From Pseudomonas sp. TTU2014-080ASC (lineage in GTDB: Bacteria; Pseudomonadota; Gammaproteobacteria; Pseudomonadales; Pseudomonadaceae): a stretch of DNA of 64,000 nucleotides. Shown piece by piece: positions 25,274-33,472 of this stretch. A program made the translations under genes and the position numbers. The notes under the pieces are model-generated. The model searched no databases. It saw nothing but the letters and a program-made list of their open reading frames with translations, and was not told the DNA's origin. The stretch lies in assembly GCF_001446935.1 (NCBI RefSeq), contig NZ_LKKK01000016.1, positions 111,353-175,352 on the forward strand, given 5' to 3'. The stretch's first letter is position 1. The number at the start of each line of letters is the position of its first letter.

Positions 25274-26992
25274 TCAGACCTCTGCTGCACTCGCATGACG
25301 CGCCGCACGCCGACCTGAGAACACACAGTCCGCCGCTGAAAGGCCACTCACATACAGATTGGAAGGCAAACCAATTGCAGTGCGGCCTGCTGCATAGAGG
25401 CCGATAATGCTGCTGCCATCCTCTCGCAGTACCTGGCCCGTTTCTTCGTTGACTCTAAGCCCGCCGACAGTCATGGCGGAGCAAGGGAAAAGCTTGCTGT
25501 TGGCTGAAACATCGACGGCGTAGAACGGGCCTTCAAGAATCGGATGGCACTCTTTGGCTGACTTACCAAATTCATCCGGCGCATAGCCCTGCGCACTTTC
25601 GTTATAGCGTTTTACGCTGGCCCTGAGATTCTCCTCGGATACGCCGATTTTTTTCGCCAGCACGCCCAAGGTTTTGCCTTTTTTAGTCTGCAGAAGCAGC
25701 GCCAGAATCAACGGCAGGCGCATAAAGGGAAAGAGGTTTTCCCACACCGCAGACTTCCACGATTGGCGGTACAGCGTACGGTCCAGAATGATGTAACCAC
25801 GTCCGCCATGGTGTTCATTCATTTCACGGCCAATGGCTGCGCCGTAGAGCTCTTCGTTAACGAAACGCTTGCCCTGCGCATTCACCAACAGTCCTTTAGG
25901 CCATTGCGCGGGCGGGTTAATAAAGCGCCAGCTGCTGACGCGTTCCATCATGGCGGTGGCGCCGCCGACACTCCAACCGAGCATAATTCCGCTGCCGTTA
26001 TCACCACCGGGCGAGCCCATAGCCATGTTCGACACATATTTAGGTGCGTTGGCCTGCAGCATTTTGCGGTTCCAGATAAAACCGCCGGCGCTCAAACACA
26101 CGCCTTTGGATGCCCGGATGAAGTGCCATTGCCCATAAGCCTCTTGCAGGCGTTTGGCCTGCTCCCAATACCGTTCTGCCTTTGCTTCAAACTTGGCAAA
26201 GCCCGGCATGGAGCTTGGGAGTTTTTGCAGAAGCGTGCGGGCTGTTTCCTGTGCTTCGATATATTTCTCAGTGTGCGCTGAACCCTCAGGCATCCGCAGC
26301 ACTGCAACCCCGAGGACCTCACCGGTTGCTGACATAATCAGGCGGCGCGCCTCGGTACGAGGCCAGAACGTTACGCCCAATGACTGCGCTTTTTTCTGCA
26401 GGGGCTCAGTCAAATAAACCCCGAATCCAGTCGCTTGGTTATTAGCCACGTGCCAATACTTATGCCCTCGCGGAACAGAGGGCGTCTGGGCAGCGTAGGT
26501 CGCGGCCAAGCCACTGTCTGAGTGATAAAGGAAATACCCTGATGGCGGGTAAAAAGTTTTGTGCGGGTAATAGGTGTTGCCGAATTTGACCCCATGCTTC
26601 ATCAGCCAATTGAAGTCTTCGACACTGCCATCACAAAAGCGCCGCAGTGTTTCAGGCTTTACGACATCTCCCACCTCAAGTTTGAGGTAGTTGTACATGT
26701 CATCGGCCGTATCTTGTATGCCTAGTTCCTGCTGAACAGCAGTTCCGCCTCCGGCATAGAAAATCCCACCGTTCATGGCGGTTGCACCACCGCCTGCGAA
26801 ACTATCGATGGCGATGACCTTCAGCCCATCCTCTGCTGCCTGAAGCGCTGCACTGACACCCGCACCTCCATAGCCAACCACAACAAAATCAGTCGTGTCC
26901 GTCCATGTCAGTTCATCTGGATTGGTTAAAACCATGGGTGGCTCTATCGAAACACCATTGTCAGACAATGCAGTCTTTGCTTCTTGGTTCAT
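25274..26992 (-). CDS. FAD-dependent 3-ketosteroid dehydrogenase, Kst4D/TesI-like
   Basis: A 572-residue flavoprotein of the fumarate reductase/KstD superfamily. The FAD dinucleotide fold is VVVGYGGAGVSAALQAAEDG (from about residue 37), then GGGATAMNGG. The C-terminal flavin segment LYAAGRTAIGLPSN and YVSGLSAADCVFSGRRA resembles 3-ketosteroid Delta4-(5alpha)-dehydrogenases more than Delta1 enzymes. It would desaturate 5alpha-3-ketosteroids before KstD acts. Ribosome site weak. It follows kshA after an 81-base gap holding a terminator-like hairpin. Exact substrate uncertain. Confidence 0.65.
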   Translation of the reverse strand: MNQEAKTALSDNGVSIEPPMVLTNPDELTWTDTTDFVVVGYGGAGVSAALQAAEDGLKVIAIDSFAGGGATAMNGGIFYAGGGTAVQQELGIQDTADDMYNYLKLEVGDVVKPETLRRFCDGSVEDFNWLMKHGVKFGNTYYPHKTFYPPSGYFLYHSDSGLAATYAAQTPSVPRGHKYWHVANNQATGFGVYLTEPLQKKAQSLGVTFWPRTEARRLIMSATGEVLGVAVLRMPEGSAHTEKYIEAQETARTLLQKLPSSMPGFAKFEAKAERYWEQAKRLQEAYGQWHFIRASKGVCLSAGGFIWNRKMLQANAPKYVSNMAMGSPGGDNGSGIMLGWSVGGATAMMERVSSWRFINPPAQWPKGLLVNAQGKRFVNEELYGAAIGREMNEHHGGRGYIILDRTLYRQSWKSAVWENLFPFMRLPLILALLLQTKKGKTLGVLAKKIGVSEENLRASVKRYNESAQGYAPDEFGKSAKECHPILEGPFYAVDVSANSKLFPCSAMTVGGLRVNEETGQVLREDGSSIIGLYAAGRTAIGLPSNLYVSGLSAADCVFSGRRAARHASAAEV

Positions 26993-27028
26993 CTCAGCGG
27001 CCTAAATTCAGAGAATGGTGCGTTAACT

Positions 27029-27058
27029 AAAAGGCCAGTCCCATTACAGGACTGGCCT
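27029..27058 (-). terminator. terminator-like hairpin between kshA and the Kst4D-like gene
   Basis: A perfect 10-bp stem (AGGCCAGTCC / GGACTGGCCT, 27032-27058) with a 7-base loop is followed on the minus strand by TTTTAG. It may attenuate transcription into the downstream flavoprotein gene. Confidence 0.6.
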
Positions 27059-27073
27059 AAAGTCAAACGAGGG

Positions 27074-28270
27074 TCAGGACATCGACAGGGGCATCGCTAC
27101 CCCGGCAGCCTCTGCCTGGGCCTGCTCCTGAGCGATCTTCTCGGCTGCTTGTTGTTCCCAAACGGGCAATGCATGACGCGTATCGGTCTCAGCCTCGAAG
27201 CGGTTAACCATCTCAGGTTTGATGTCTGCTACATCAACATAGAACTGCTCATACCAGCGGCGCAGTTGATACAGCGGACCATCGCTGTCGCACAGCAGCG
27301 GATTATCGATCTTGGTTTTGGTCTCCCAGATGTGCACATCCTGCAGGGTGCCGCGGCGCAGGAAGTCAGCCACTCCCTTGGCTCGCGCTGCATTGTGCTC
27401 CTTCGGCAGATTTGGATTATCGCGAACGATAAAGCCCATATGCAGCGCGAAGTTTTCTTCGTCTATCGGGTACTGCGCCAGAATTTCGATGACCTCACAA
27501 GAGTCTTCTGCGGACAGCTTAAACATCAGTCGGGAGACCAGGTAGGCCGGACCGTGGTAGGTGGTTTCACCCCGGTTGTAGCACGGTAGTTGGTGAATAT
27601 CGCCGGTGTAGGTCTGGTCACGCTCATAGCCTGGGTTTTCAGGGCGCGGGCCGATTTCCAGGTACTGGGTGGCGAAATGGTTTTCAAAAACGTTTTTGAA
27701 GTAGGAACAGCCACCGCCTTTGCCCTCGCCATGGACATAAAAGAAGTGAGCCACATCAACAATGTTATCAATCAGCTCGCGGCCAGTGGTGTTTAGCTCA
27801 TGGAATGACCAGTCCCAATCACTCCAGCTATCACTAAATGCACCTTCAAGATGAGGGATAAACACATCAGCTGGCGGTGGATTGCCTTCCGGATCGTGCC
27901 ACACGAACAACTGCTTGTTTTCTTCACAAGTAATAAAGCTTTGTGTCCGAGCACGAGGCGGTACCCGCTTGGCATAAGGGATAGCAGTACATTTTCCCTC
28001 ACCGTTCCAACGCCAGTCATGGAACGGGCAGGCAATGCTATCGCCCTTAATCACACCTTCAGCTAGGTTACCGCCAAGGTGCGGGCAAAACGCATTGATT
28101 ACATTGAGCTTTTTGCTAGTCTCACCTTCGAAAACCACCAGGTCAGTGCCAAACGCTTTGACCTTGTGAGGTTTGCCATCACGGAACCACTCGGACAATC
28201 CCAGGCAATGCCAGCCACGGGCGTAGCGGGTCATTTTTTCGCTGACAATAATGCGTACTTGCTCTTCCAC
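27074..28270 (-). CDS. kshA: 3-ketosteroid 9alpha-hydroxylase oxygenase KshA
   Basis: A 398-residue Rieske non-heme iron oxygenase. With KshB it hydroxylates C9 of 3-ketosteroids; together with Delta1-dehydrogenation this opens ring B. The Rieske ligands are C62, H64, C81 and H84 (CPHLGG and CPFHDW). The mononuclear iron segment DNIVDVAHFFYVHG holds D172, H175 and H180. The start is GTG at 28270, chosen because GGAG sits 9 bases upstream. An AANAANAA motif lies just ahead. It is in the operon with hsaA, hsaC, kshB and hsaD. Confidence 0.88.
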   Translation of the reverse strand: MEEQVRIIVSEKMTRYARGWHCLGLSEWFRDGKPHKVKAFGTDLVVFEGETSKKLNVINAFCPHLGGNLAEGVIKGDSIACPFHDWRWNGEGKCTAIPYAKRVPPRARTQSFITCEENKQLFVWHDPEGNPPPADVFIPHLEGAFSDSWSDWDWSFHELNTTGRELIDNIVDVAHFFYVHGEGKGGGCSYFKNVFENHFATQYLEIGPRPENPGYERDQTYTGDIHQLPCYNRGETTYHGPAYLVSRLMFKLSAEDSCEVIEILAQYPIDEENFALHMGFIVRDNPNLPKEHNAARAKGVADFLRRGTLQDVHIWETKTKIDNPLLCDSDGPLYQLRRWYEQFYVDVADIKPEMVNRFEAETDTRHALPVWEQQAAEKIAQEQAQAEAAGVAMPLSMS

Positions 28271-28287
28271 GATGGTTATCTCCAATT

Positions 28288-28299
28288 GTTTTTATTGTT
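28288..28299 (-). promoter_or_regulatory. candidate Hfq/Crc site ahead of kshA
   Basis: The coding strand reads AACAATAAAAAC immediately upstream of the kshA ribosome site (GGAG). It contains AACAATAA, a full AANAANAA match, and is identical to the 12-mer at 25201-25212. Its position would let Hfq/Crc block ribosome loading. Confidence 0.6.
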
Positions 28300-28322
28300 G
28301 AATCGATAAAAGGATTGGGTGG

Positions 28323-28862
28323 TCATGCCAGCGCCTGAACGTGCTTAAGCCCCAAGCGCATCAGCGGCGCATGCTGGTGTTCAGCAAGTAGCAACTCTTC
28401 AACGACCCAGGATTCCGGTGCGTGGCTGGGCAGGCTTTGCTCCCAGCTCAACAAGCGTTGCAGAGCACTCTCCACGGCCTCCGCCGTGCTCGACGCAGCC
28501 TCTACATCCACGGCAAGCGTGTGCTCTTGGCCGCACAAGTCGTTGAAACTGAAATGCACCGTGTGGGGAAGCTGACCATCATTGGCGCTAATGCCCTGAA
28601 CGTGCTGCTCGGACAGTTGCTGCCTAAGCCACGTGGCCAGCCCCAGACGCATCAGCCGCTGAACCTCATCAGCCAGGAACACGCCATTGCATGGGTTGAG
28701 CATCAAACTGACTGCCACATCTTCCAACCGGTCTTCAAAAACTGAACACTGGTTTTGGCTCATGTTCAGAGACACCGAACAGAAAAGAAGCCCAGTGGCT
28801 GACCCATCCTGGCAATGGGTAACTTTTAAACGCTGCGCCCCTGTGGACATCTGAACGGACAT
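28323..28862 (-). CDS. unknown 179-aa protein in the steroid operon
   Basis: I do not recognise this protein. It is 179 residues long, has no signal peptide or membrane segment, and shows several Cys residues in its N-terminal half. A strong GGGGAGG ribosome site precedes the ATG, and it sits between hsaA and kshA on the same strand with short gaps (63 and 52 bases), so it is a genuine operon member. Text such as HTVHFSFNDLCGQEHTL gives no family clue. It could be an accessory or maturation factor for ring-degradation enzymes, but this is a guess. Confidence 0.7.
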   Translation of the reverse strand: MSVQMSTGAQRLKVTHCQDGSATGLLFCSVSLNMSQNQCSVFEDRLEDVAVSLMLNPCNGVFLADEVQRLMRLGLATWLRQQLSEQHVQGISANDGQLPHTVHFSFNDLCGQEHTLAVDVEAASSTAEAVESALQRLLSWEQSLPSHAPESWVVEELLLAEHQHAPLMRLGLKHVQALA

Positions 28863-28888
28863 GCATCCTCCCCAATAATCATTCAGTA

Positions 28889-28917
28889 GCGCCCTGGCAG
28901 TTCTACTGCCAGGGCGC
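28889..28917 (-). other. intercistronic hairpin after hsaA
   Basis: A perfect 12-bp inverted repeat (GCGCCCTGGCAG / CTGCCAGGGCGC) with a 5-base loop lies in the 63-base gap between hsaA and the unknown gene. No T-tract follows on the minus strand, so mRNA stabilisation at the hsaA 3' end is more likely than termination. Confidence 0.7.
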
Positions 28918-28925
28918 CGTACAGG

Positions 28926-30119
28926 TCAGAGAAAGAAGTCTTGGTTCGGCACGCCGAGTTGAACTTTCGCCCAGTTAGCAGCAAACATCGCAAACTGGTT
29001 AGCGGCGTGTTGACGCCCCACGTTGATGTCGGCCAAGAAGCGCCCGTAGGGATTCTTGTTGTAAACACCAGCGCCGCCGGCGGCCTTGAACAAACGGTTT
29101 GCCAACTGAGAAACGCGCTCTGGCGGGTAGCTGGCCTGGAAGCGGTACTTCACACGCTCTTCAATTGGCGGTGTTTCGCCGCGGGCAGCGTAGGCCTCCA
29201 GCGCTTCAAAGTTGCGCTTGAGCACCAGGGTCATTTCATCAATTGCGTTGCACGCTTCCGCGATTGCTACCTGTGCGGTCACGTCATCGCTGGTCTTAAC
29301 GCCGACGATATTGACGCGGGTTTTGGCGGTTTCCATAAAGCAATCCACCATGCCACGCAGTGCACCGATGGCCGCAGTAGAAACGGCACGGCTGAAGACC
29401 TGGCCAAACGGCAAGCGGTAAAGCTCCGAAGTGTTAACCGCGTTGCCCGGGCTGTTGCACATAAATGCATCAAACATTTTGTGGGTGCGGTATTCCGGCA
29501 CAAAGACGTCCTTAATCACGATGTCTTTACTGCCTGTACCACGCAGGCCGGCGGTGTCCCAGGTATCAATGATTTCGTAATCTTTGCGTGGGATCAGCCA
29601 GGTACGTGCATCCATCGGCTGACCTTCCGGCACTTCAACGAAGCCACCGAGGAATACCCAGTCACAGTGGTCACAACCACTGGAGTAACCCCAGCGACCG
29701 CTAAAGATATAACCACCCTCAACAGGGCGACCACGACCGGTCGGCATGTACGAGGAGGAGATGCGCACGTTGGTGTCGTTGCCCCACACTTCTTGCGCAG
29801 CACGGTCATCAAACAGCGCCATCTGCCAGGCGTGTACCGCCACAACCGAGTACACCCAACCGGCAGACATATCGCCTTCGGCCAGGGTCATCACGATGTC
29901 GTAAAACACGTTCGGGCTCATTTCGTAGCCGCCGTAACGCTTAGGCTGCAGCACGCGGAACAGACCAGCAGCCTGCATCTCAGCAATCGACTCTTCGGCC
30001 AGACTGCAATTCTTGTCACCCAGTACAGCGCGCTCACGCAGCGCCGGGATGAGTGCACGGGCACGGGCAATCAGCTCTTCGCTGGTTGGAATATCTGAGT
30101 TGGTTTCAGTAGCTTGCAT
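28926..30119 (-). CDS. hsaA: 3-HSA 4-hydroxylase oxygenase HsaA
   Basis: A 397-residue flavin-dependent monooxygenase of the acyl-CoA dehydrogenase fold. HsaA hydroxylates the phenolic seco-steroid 3-HSA to the catechol 3,4-DHSA using reduced flavin from a separate reductase (HsaB). Family features include EGDMSAGWVYSVVAVHAWQ, the flavin-contact region SGRWGYSSGCDHCDW and the C-terminal ANRLFKAAGGAGVY and DINVGRQH. No hsaB gene is seen in the window. It lies 90 bases after hsaC. Confidence 0.9.
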   Translation of the reverse strand: MQATETNSDIPTSEELIARARALIPALRERAVLGDKNCSLAEESIAEMQAAGLFRVLQPKRYGGYEMSPNVFYDIVMTLAEGDMSAGWVYSVVAVHAWQMALFDDRAAQEVWGNDTNVRISSSYMPTGRGRPVEGGYIFSGRWGYSSGCDHCDWVFLGGFVEVPEGQPMDARTWLIPRKDYEIIDTWDTAGLRGTGSKDIVIKDVFVPEYRTHKMFDAFMCNSPGNAVNTSELYRLPFGQVFSRAVSTAAIGALRGMVDCFMETAKTRVNIVGVKTSDDVTAQVAIAEACNAIDEMTLVLKRNFEALEAYAARGETPPIEERVKYRFQASYPPERVSQLANRLFKAAGGAGVYNKNPYGRFLADINVGRQHAANQFAMFAANWAKVQLGVPNQDFFL

Positions 30120-30168
30120 TGTTCGTTTACTCCCAGGTGTGGGTTCTGAATTTCGTTAAGCGAGTGGT

Positions 30169-30192
30169 TGGGCTTGCGGGTGAGCAAGCCCA
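30169..30192 (-). other. intercistronic hairpin between hsaC and hsaA
   Basis: A perfect 9-bp stem (TGGGCTTGC / GCAAGCCCA) with a 6-base loop lies in the 90-base gap. No T-tract follows on the minus strand. It is probably an mRNA-processing or stabilising structure. Confidence 0.6.
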
Positions 30193-30209
30193 TCTGGCCT
30201 GAAAATCAA

Positions 30210-31097
30210 TCAGTGGCCGGGCGGAGCACTCCACTGATGGCCCCAATGACTGCCGCGGGTTGTTTCAAATACGCTGTGATCGTTTTCCCAGTCTTTAACC
30301 AGGCCACCACAGCCAAACTCCAGAGCAAAACCACCCGGCGTCCACACGTAGAAAGAGACCATGTCATCGTTGACATGACGGCCCAGCGTGGCAGCCAACG
30401 GCACCTTGTTTTGAGCGATACGATCGAGTGCACGCCCCACATCATCCAAGCCCTCCACTTCGAGCATGATGTGTACGCAGCCGCTGGGTTGCGGCATCTC
30501 AGCCAGAGCCAAGCTGTGCTGGCGCGGGTTGCAATGCATGAAATAGATGCGTGCGGTGTATTCCGGTGACAGAGGCGCATGGAGGATGTCGGACAGACCG
30601 AAACCACAAACCTGAGTCCAGAATTTGTAGGAGGCGTCGAAGTTCATCGACGGCAGAACCACGTGCCCCATACCCATGTTGCCAGTGACGAAACGTTTCA
30701 CGCCGACAGGTGAAACAAACGGCAGGAAGTCAGAGATCGGGCCCCAGATCACTTCCTGGCGGTTACCGGACGGATCAACGAAAGAGAACATGCCGGTTAC
30801 GCAACGCTGGCTGCGCTCTTCAGCGCTGGACTCGATAATCTCAGCACCCGATTTAGCGACCTGCTCACGGCTGGCGTTAAACGCCTCTTCGGACACAGTT
30901 TCCCAGCCAGATGCGTAAAGACCATCACGGGCACCCGGCACCACCAGAATGCGGTAACGGCGCTCATCGGCCTTGAGGTACAACGAACCAGAGGGCCCGT
31001 TCTCTTCAGCCAAACCGATGATTTGTGTGCCGAAAAAACGCCATTTTTCAACGTCGGTCGACTCGACCACGATATAGCCCAACTGATTGATGCTCAT
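30210..31097 (-). CDS. hsaC: 3,4-DHSA 4,5-extradiol dioxygenase HsaC/TesB
   Basis: A 295-residue type I extradiol dioxygenase with two glyoxalase-like domains. It cleaves the catechol ring A of 3,4-DHSA. The iron ligands fit H145 (MGHVVLPS), H209 (SGCVHIML) and E260 (FALEFG), with H194, H241 and Y250 as expected second-shell residues. It lies 44 bases after kshB and before hsaA. An AANAANAA motif precedes it. Comamonas calls the enzyme TesB. Confidence 0.92.
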   Translation of the reverse strand: MSINQLGYIVVESTDVEKWRFFGTQIIGLAEENGPSGSLYLKADERRYRILVVPGARDGLYASGWETVSEEAFNASREQVAKSGAEIIESSAEERSQRCVTGMFSFVDPSGNRQEVIWGPISDFLPFVSPVGVKRFVTGNMGMGHVVLPSMNFDASYKFWTQVCGFGLSDILHAPLSPEYTARIYFMHCNPRQHSLALAEMPQPSGCVHIMLEVEGLDDVGRALDRIAQNKVPLAATLGRHVNDDMVSFYVWTPGGFALEFGCGGLVKDWENDHSVFETTRGSHWGHQWSAPPGH

Positions 31098-31112
31098 GCC
31101 TCACCTATTCGT

Positions 31113-31125
31113 GTTGTTTTTGTTT
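31113..31125 (-). promoter_or_regulatory. candidate Hfq/Crc site ahead of hsaC
   Basis: The coding strand reads AAACAAAAACAAC in the short gap before the hsaC start and contains AACAAAAA, a full AANAANAA match. Confidence 0.5.
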
Positions 31126-31141
31126 GAGTTGGCGTTCCCGA

Positions 31142-32176
31142 TCAGCCGTCGAAGCTGACCGAGACTTTTTCTGTGACAGGTCGTGCCTGACAGGCGAGCA
31201 CCCAGCCCTCTGCCAGATCGGAGGCGCTGAGCACCTCATTAGCCCGCATGCTCACCTCGCCTTCGTGCACACGGCACATGCAGGCGCTGCAACGGCCTTC
31301 CCGGCAGGAGAACGGGGCATCGACCCCGGCAGCCAGCAGTGCGTCCAGCAGGTCAACCTGCTCGGACCAATTCAGCTCATGCTGTTCACCATCTAACTGC
31401 GCCTGCAGGGCAACGTGTCCGCCCTGGCTTGCATCCACAACGGGAGCGTCAGTCACGACACCCGGATCAGTACTCAGGGAAACGAAGCGCTCAACATGAA
31501 TGCGGCTGCGATCAACCTTCAGGTTCAGCAGCGCGTTTTCCACCGCGTCCATAAACGGGCCAGGGCCGCAGACAAACGCCTGCGCGTTCACATGAGGGCG
31601 CACAACGCCTTCAAGCTGAGCCTGACTCGGCAGACCCTGCACGCTTTCCAGCCAATGCATCACTGTCAGCCTTTGCGGAAATGCCTGAGACAGCGCCCTA
31701 AGCTCGTCACGGAAGATCACCGACTGCTCGTCGCGGTTGGCATAGAACAGGAACACGCGCCCCGTCCCCTGATGCAGGCACGCCTTGAGAATCGACATCA
31801 CCGGCGTAATGCCGCTGCCTCCGGCAAACAGGACAAAATCCACATCCAGAGACTTCGGGCAGAAAATGCCTGCCGGTGGCAGAACTTCAATGCTGTCACC
31901 CGCCTTGAGCGTGTCGCAGACCCAATTCGAGCCAAGCCCACCGGGCACCCGTTTGATGGTTACCTTCAAGGCCTGATCCACACCCGGTGCACTCGCCAGG
32001 GAGTAGCAGCGCGCCACCGGACTACCGGAAGCGGGAATGCGCAGCGTCAGAAACTGACCTGGCTTGTAATTGAAGGCAGATGCATCCTCAGGCACGTTGA
32101 ACACCACAGACTTACTGTCGTGGGTTTCCTCGATTACTTGTGCAATCTGTAAGGTGCGATACAGAGACTTCGACAT
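31142..32176 (-). CDS. kshB: 3-ketosteroid 9alpha-hydroxylase reductase KshB
   Basis: A 344-residue ferredoxin-NAD(P)H reductase. The N-terminal FAD domain contains PVARCYSLASAP, followed by a nucleotide-binding domain (FAGGSGITPVMSILKA) and a C-terminal plant-type [2Fe-2S] domain (CREGRCSACMC, with the last Cys in WVLACQARP). This order matches KshB, which passes electrons to KshA. The ATG at 32176 (MSKSLYRTL) is chosen over an in-frame start 60 bases upstream that falls near the hsaD stop. A related oxygenase reductase is the alternative. Confidence 0.82.
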   Translation of the reverse strand: MSKSLYRTLQIAQVIEETHDSKSVVFNVPEDASAFNYKPGQFLTLRIPASGSPVARCYSLASAPGVDQALKVTIKRVPGGLGSNWVCDTLKAGDSIEVLPPAGIFCPKSLDVDFVLFAGGSGITPVMSILKACLHQGTGRVFLFYANRDEQSVIFRDELRALSQAFPQRLTVMHWLESVQGLPSQAQLEGVVRPHVNAQAFVCGPGPFMDAVENALLNLKVDRSRIHVERFVSLSTDPGVVTDAPVVDASQGGHVALQAQLDGEQHELNWSEQVDLLDALLAAGVDAPFSCREGRCSACMCRVHEGEVSMRANEVLSASDLAEGWVLACQARPVTEKVSVSFDG

Positions 32177-32239
32177 ATCCAGTTCTCTAACAAAATTCGG
32201 GTACAGCTCAACCTTCCGCACGCATACGGAAGCCAACCT

Positions 32240-33091
32240 TCAGCCAACGAAATCCATCACCACACGGTTGAAAAAGTCAGGCTCTTCGAGCATGAACCAG
32301 TGGCCGGCGCGACTTGAGATCACCACGCGAACATCCGCGACCTTTTCCGCCACCTGCAGGGCATGACGGACAGGCAGGAAGTTGTCCTTCTGGCCCCAGA
32401 GGCACAGCACAGGCACCTTCAGGTCGGCCAGGCGATCACCAAAGACATCGACCTTCATCGTCGAGAACACTTCGATAGGCTGCTCAAGCCAGATCGGATG
32501 ACGGGAGTCCAATACCTCGTCGGTGATGGTGTCTGCAGAGGCCACAATGTGATGCAGCAACTCACGGAACGACTCACGGTCCGTTTTGCGCTGCTGAATG
32601 AATGCGCCCATGCAAATCAGACCGCTCATACCGGCGGCCCACAACGCCGGCTCTTCAACACCGCCGGGGCCCATCACCACCAACTTGGCGACCTGTTGCG
32701 GATGGGTCAGCGCATACTGGAAAGCGATAGCGCCGCCCAACGAGTTACCGATCAGAATGCAGCGCTTAACCCCTTTCTTCTCGAGCAGCTCATGCAGAAC
32801 ATCCACATGCATGGCCGAGGTGTAAGCAATATCAGTCGGTTTATCTGACAAGCCATAGCCCAGGTAGTCAGGCGTCAGAACGTGAAAGCCCTGCTCAGCA
32901 AAGAACGGAAAGTTCAAATGAAAGTTGCTGTAACCACTGGCACCAGGACCGCTGCCGTGCAAGAAAACCAGCGAAGGGCGCTCATCTGAGGCGTGTCCTG
33001 TTTCGTGGTAATGCACGCGATGGCCATTGCTTAGGGAAATGAATTGGCCGACTGGAATGGGGCTTTGCGAAGGCGTAGATGGCGAGGACAT
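32240..33091 (-). CDS. hsaD: meta-cleavage product hydrolase HsaD/TesD
   Basis: A 283-residue alpha/beta-hydrolase that splits 4,9-DSHA into a 2-hydroxyhexadienoate and the C/D-ring acid. The oxyanion region is HGSGPGASGYSNF. The triad is S117 (GNSLGG), D236 (GQKDNFLP) and H264 (RAGHWF). It is the first gene of the minus-strand ring-degradation operon, with AGGAG ahead of the ATG and the promoter region in the 381-base gap to the chemoreceptor gene. Confidence 0.9.
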   Translation of the reverse strand: MSSPSTPSQSPIPVGQFISLSNGHRVHYHETGHASDERPSLVFLHGSGPGASGYSNFHLNFPFFAEQGFHVLTPDYLGYGLSDKPTDIAYTSAMHVDVLHELLEKKGVKRCILIGNSLGGAIAFQYALTHPQQVAKLVVMGPGGVEEPALWAAGMSGLICMGAFIQQRKTDRESFRELLHHIVASADTITDEVLDSRHPIWLEQPIEVFSTMKVDVFGDRLADLKVPVLCLWGQKDNFLPVRHALQVAEKVADVRVVISSRAGHWFMLEEPDFFNRVVMDFVG

Positions 33092-33472
33092 AACCTTGCT
33101 CCTTTTATTGTCATGGAGCGACTATGCCCATCCACTACCTCTGCGTGCATGATCCGCTTGGATTAGAAATCCTGTAAAAAAATGACCTGAATCAATCAAT
33201 GTTTTGATCGCACTGAAATCAGCGTGGCTTTAACAGACACCCACTAAAAAGCCCCGCCGAAGCGAGACTTTTTATAGTTGGCTACTATCCAAGCCCCTCC
33301 CTCGCCAGCCATCACCCATAACGCTCAGGCATTGAGTAGTAACAGCGCCGCGGTACTTAGAATGCGTCCGTCCGGGTGAACTTTAAAATTCTGATCCATA
33401 CAGATTAGGCCAAGACAGGCCTCTGATAAGTACCTTAGCCGTTGCTGAAACTTCATCTGAATGAGGCGTTAA
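33092..33472. promoter_or_regulatory. divergent promoter region, hsaD operon / chemoreceptor
   Basis: This 381-base gap holds no gene. It contains a near-match A-rich motif (ACAATAAAAG) just before the hsaD ribosome site, a perfect inverted repeat GGATT-AGA-AATCC at 33160-33172 about 70 bases before hsaD, and an imperfect hairpin at 33246-33273 followed by T residues. The inverted repeat shares an 11-mer with the upstream region of the YCF48-like gene. Confidence 0.55.
33246..33273. terminator. imperfect terminator-like hairpin
   Basis: AAAAAGCCCCGC and GCGAGACTTTTT pair at 10 of 12 positions around a CGAA loop. It lies between divergent genes, so its role is unclear; it may be a remnant or shield the two promoters from each other. 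Confidence 0.35.

Noticed and set aside
28941..30098. 385-codon plus-strand frame
   Set aside because: Antisense to hsaA, whose family motifs are well preserved.
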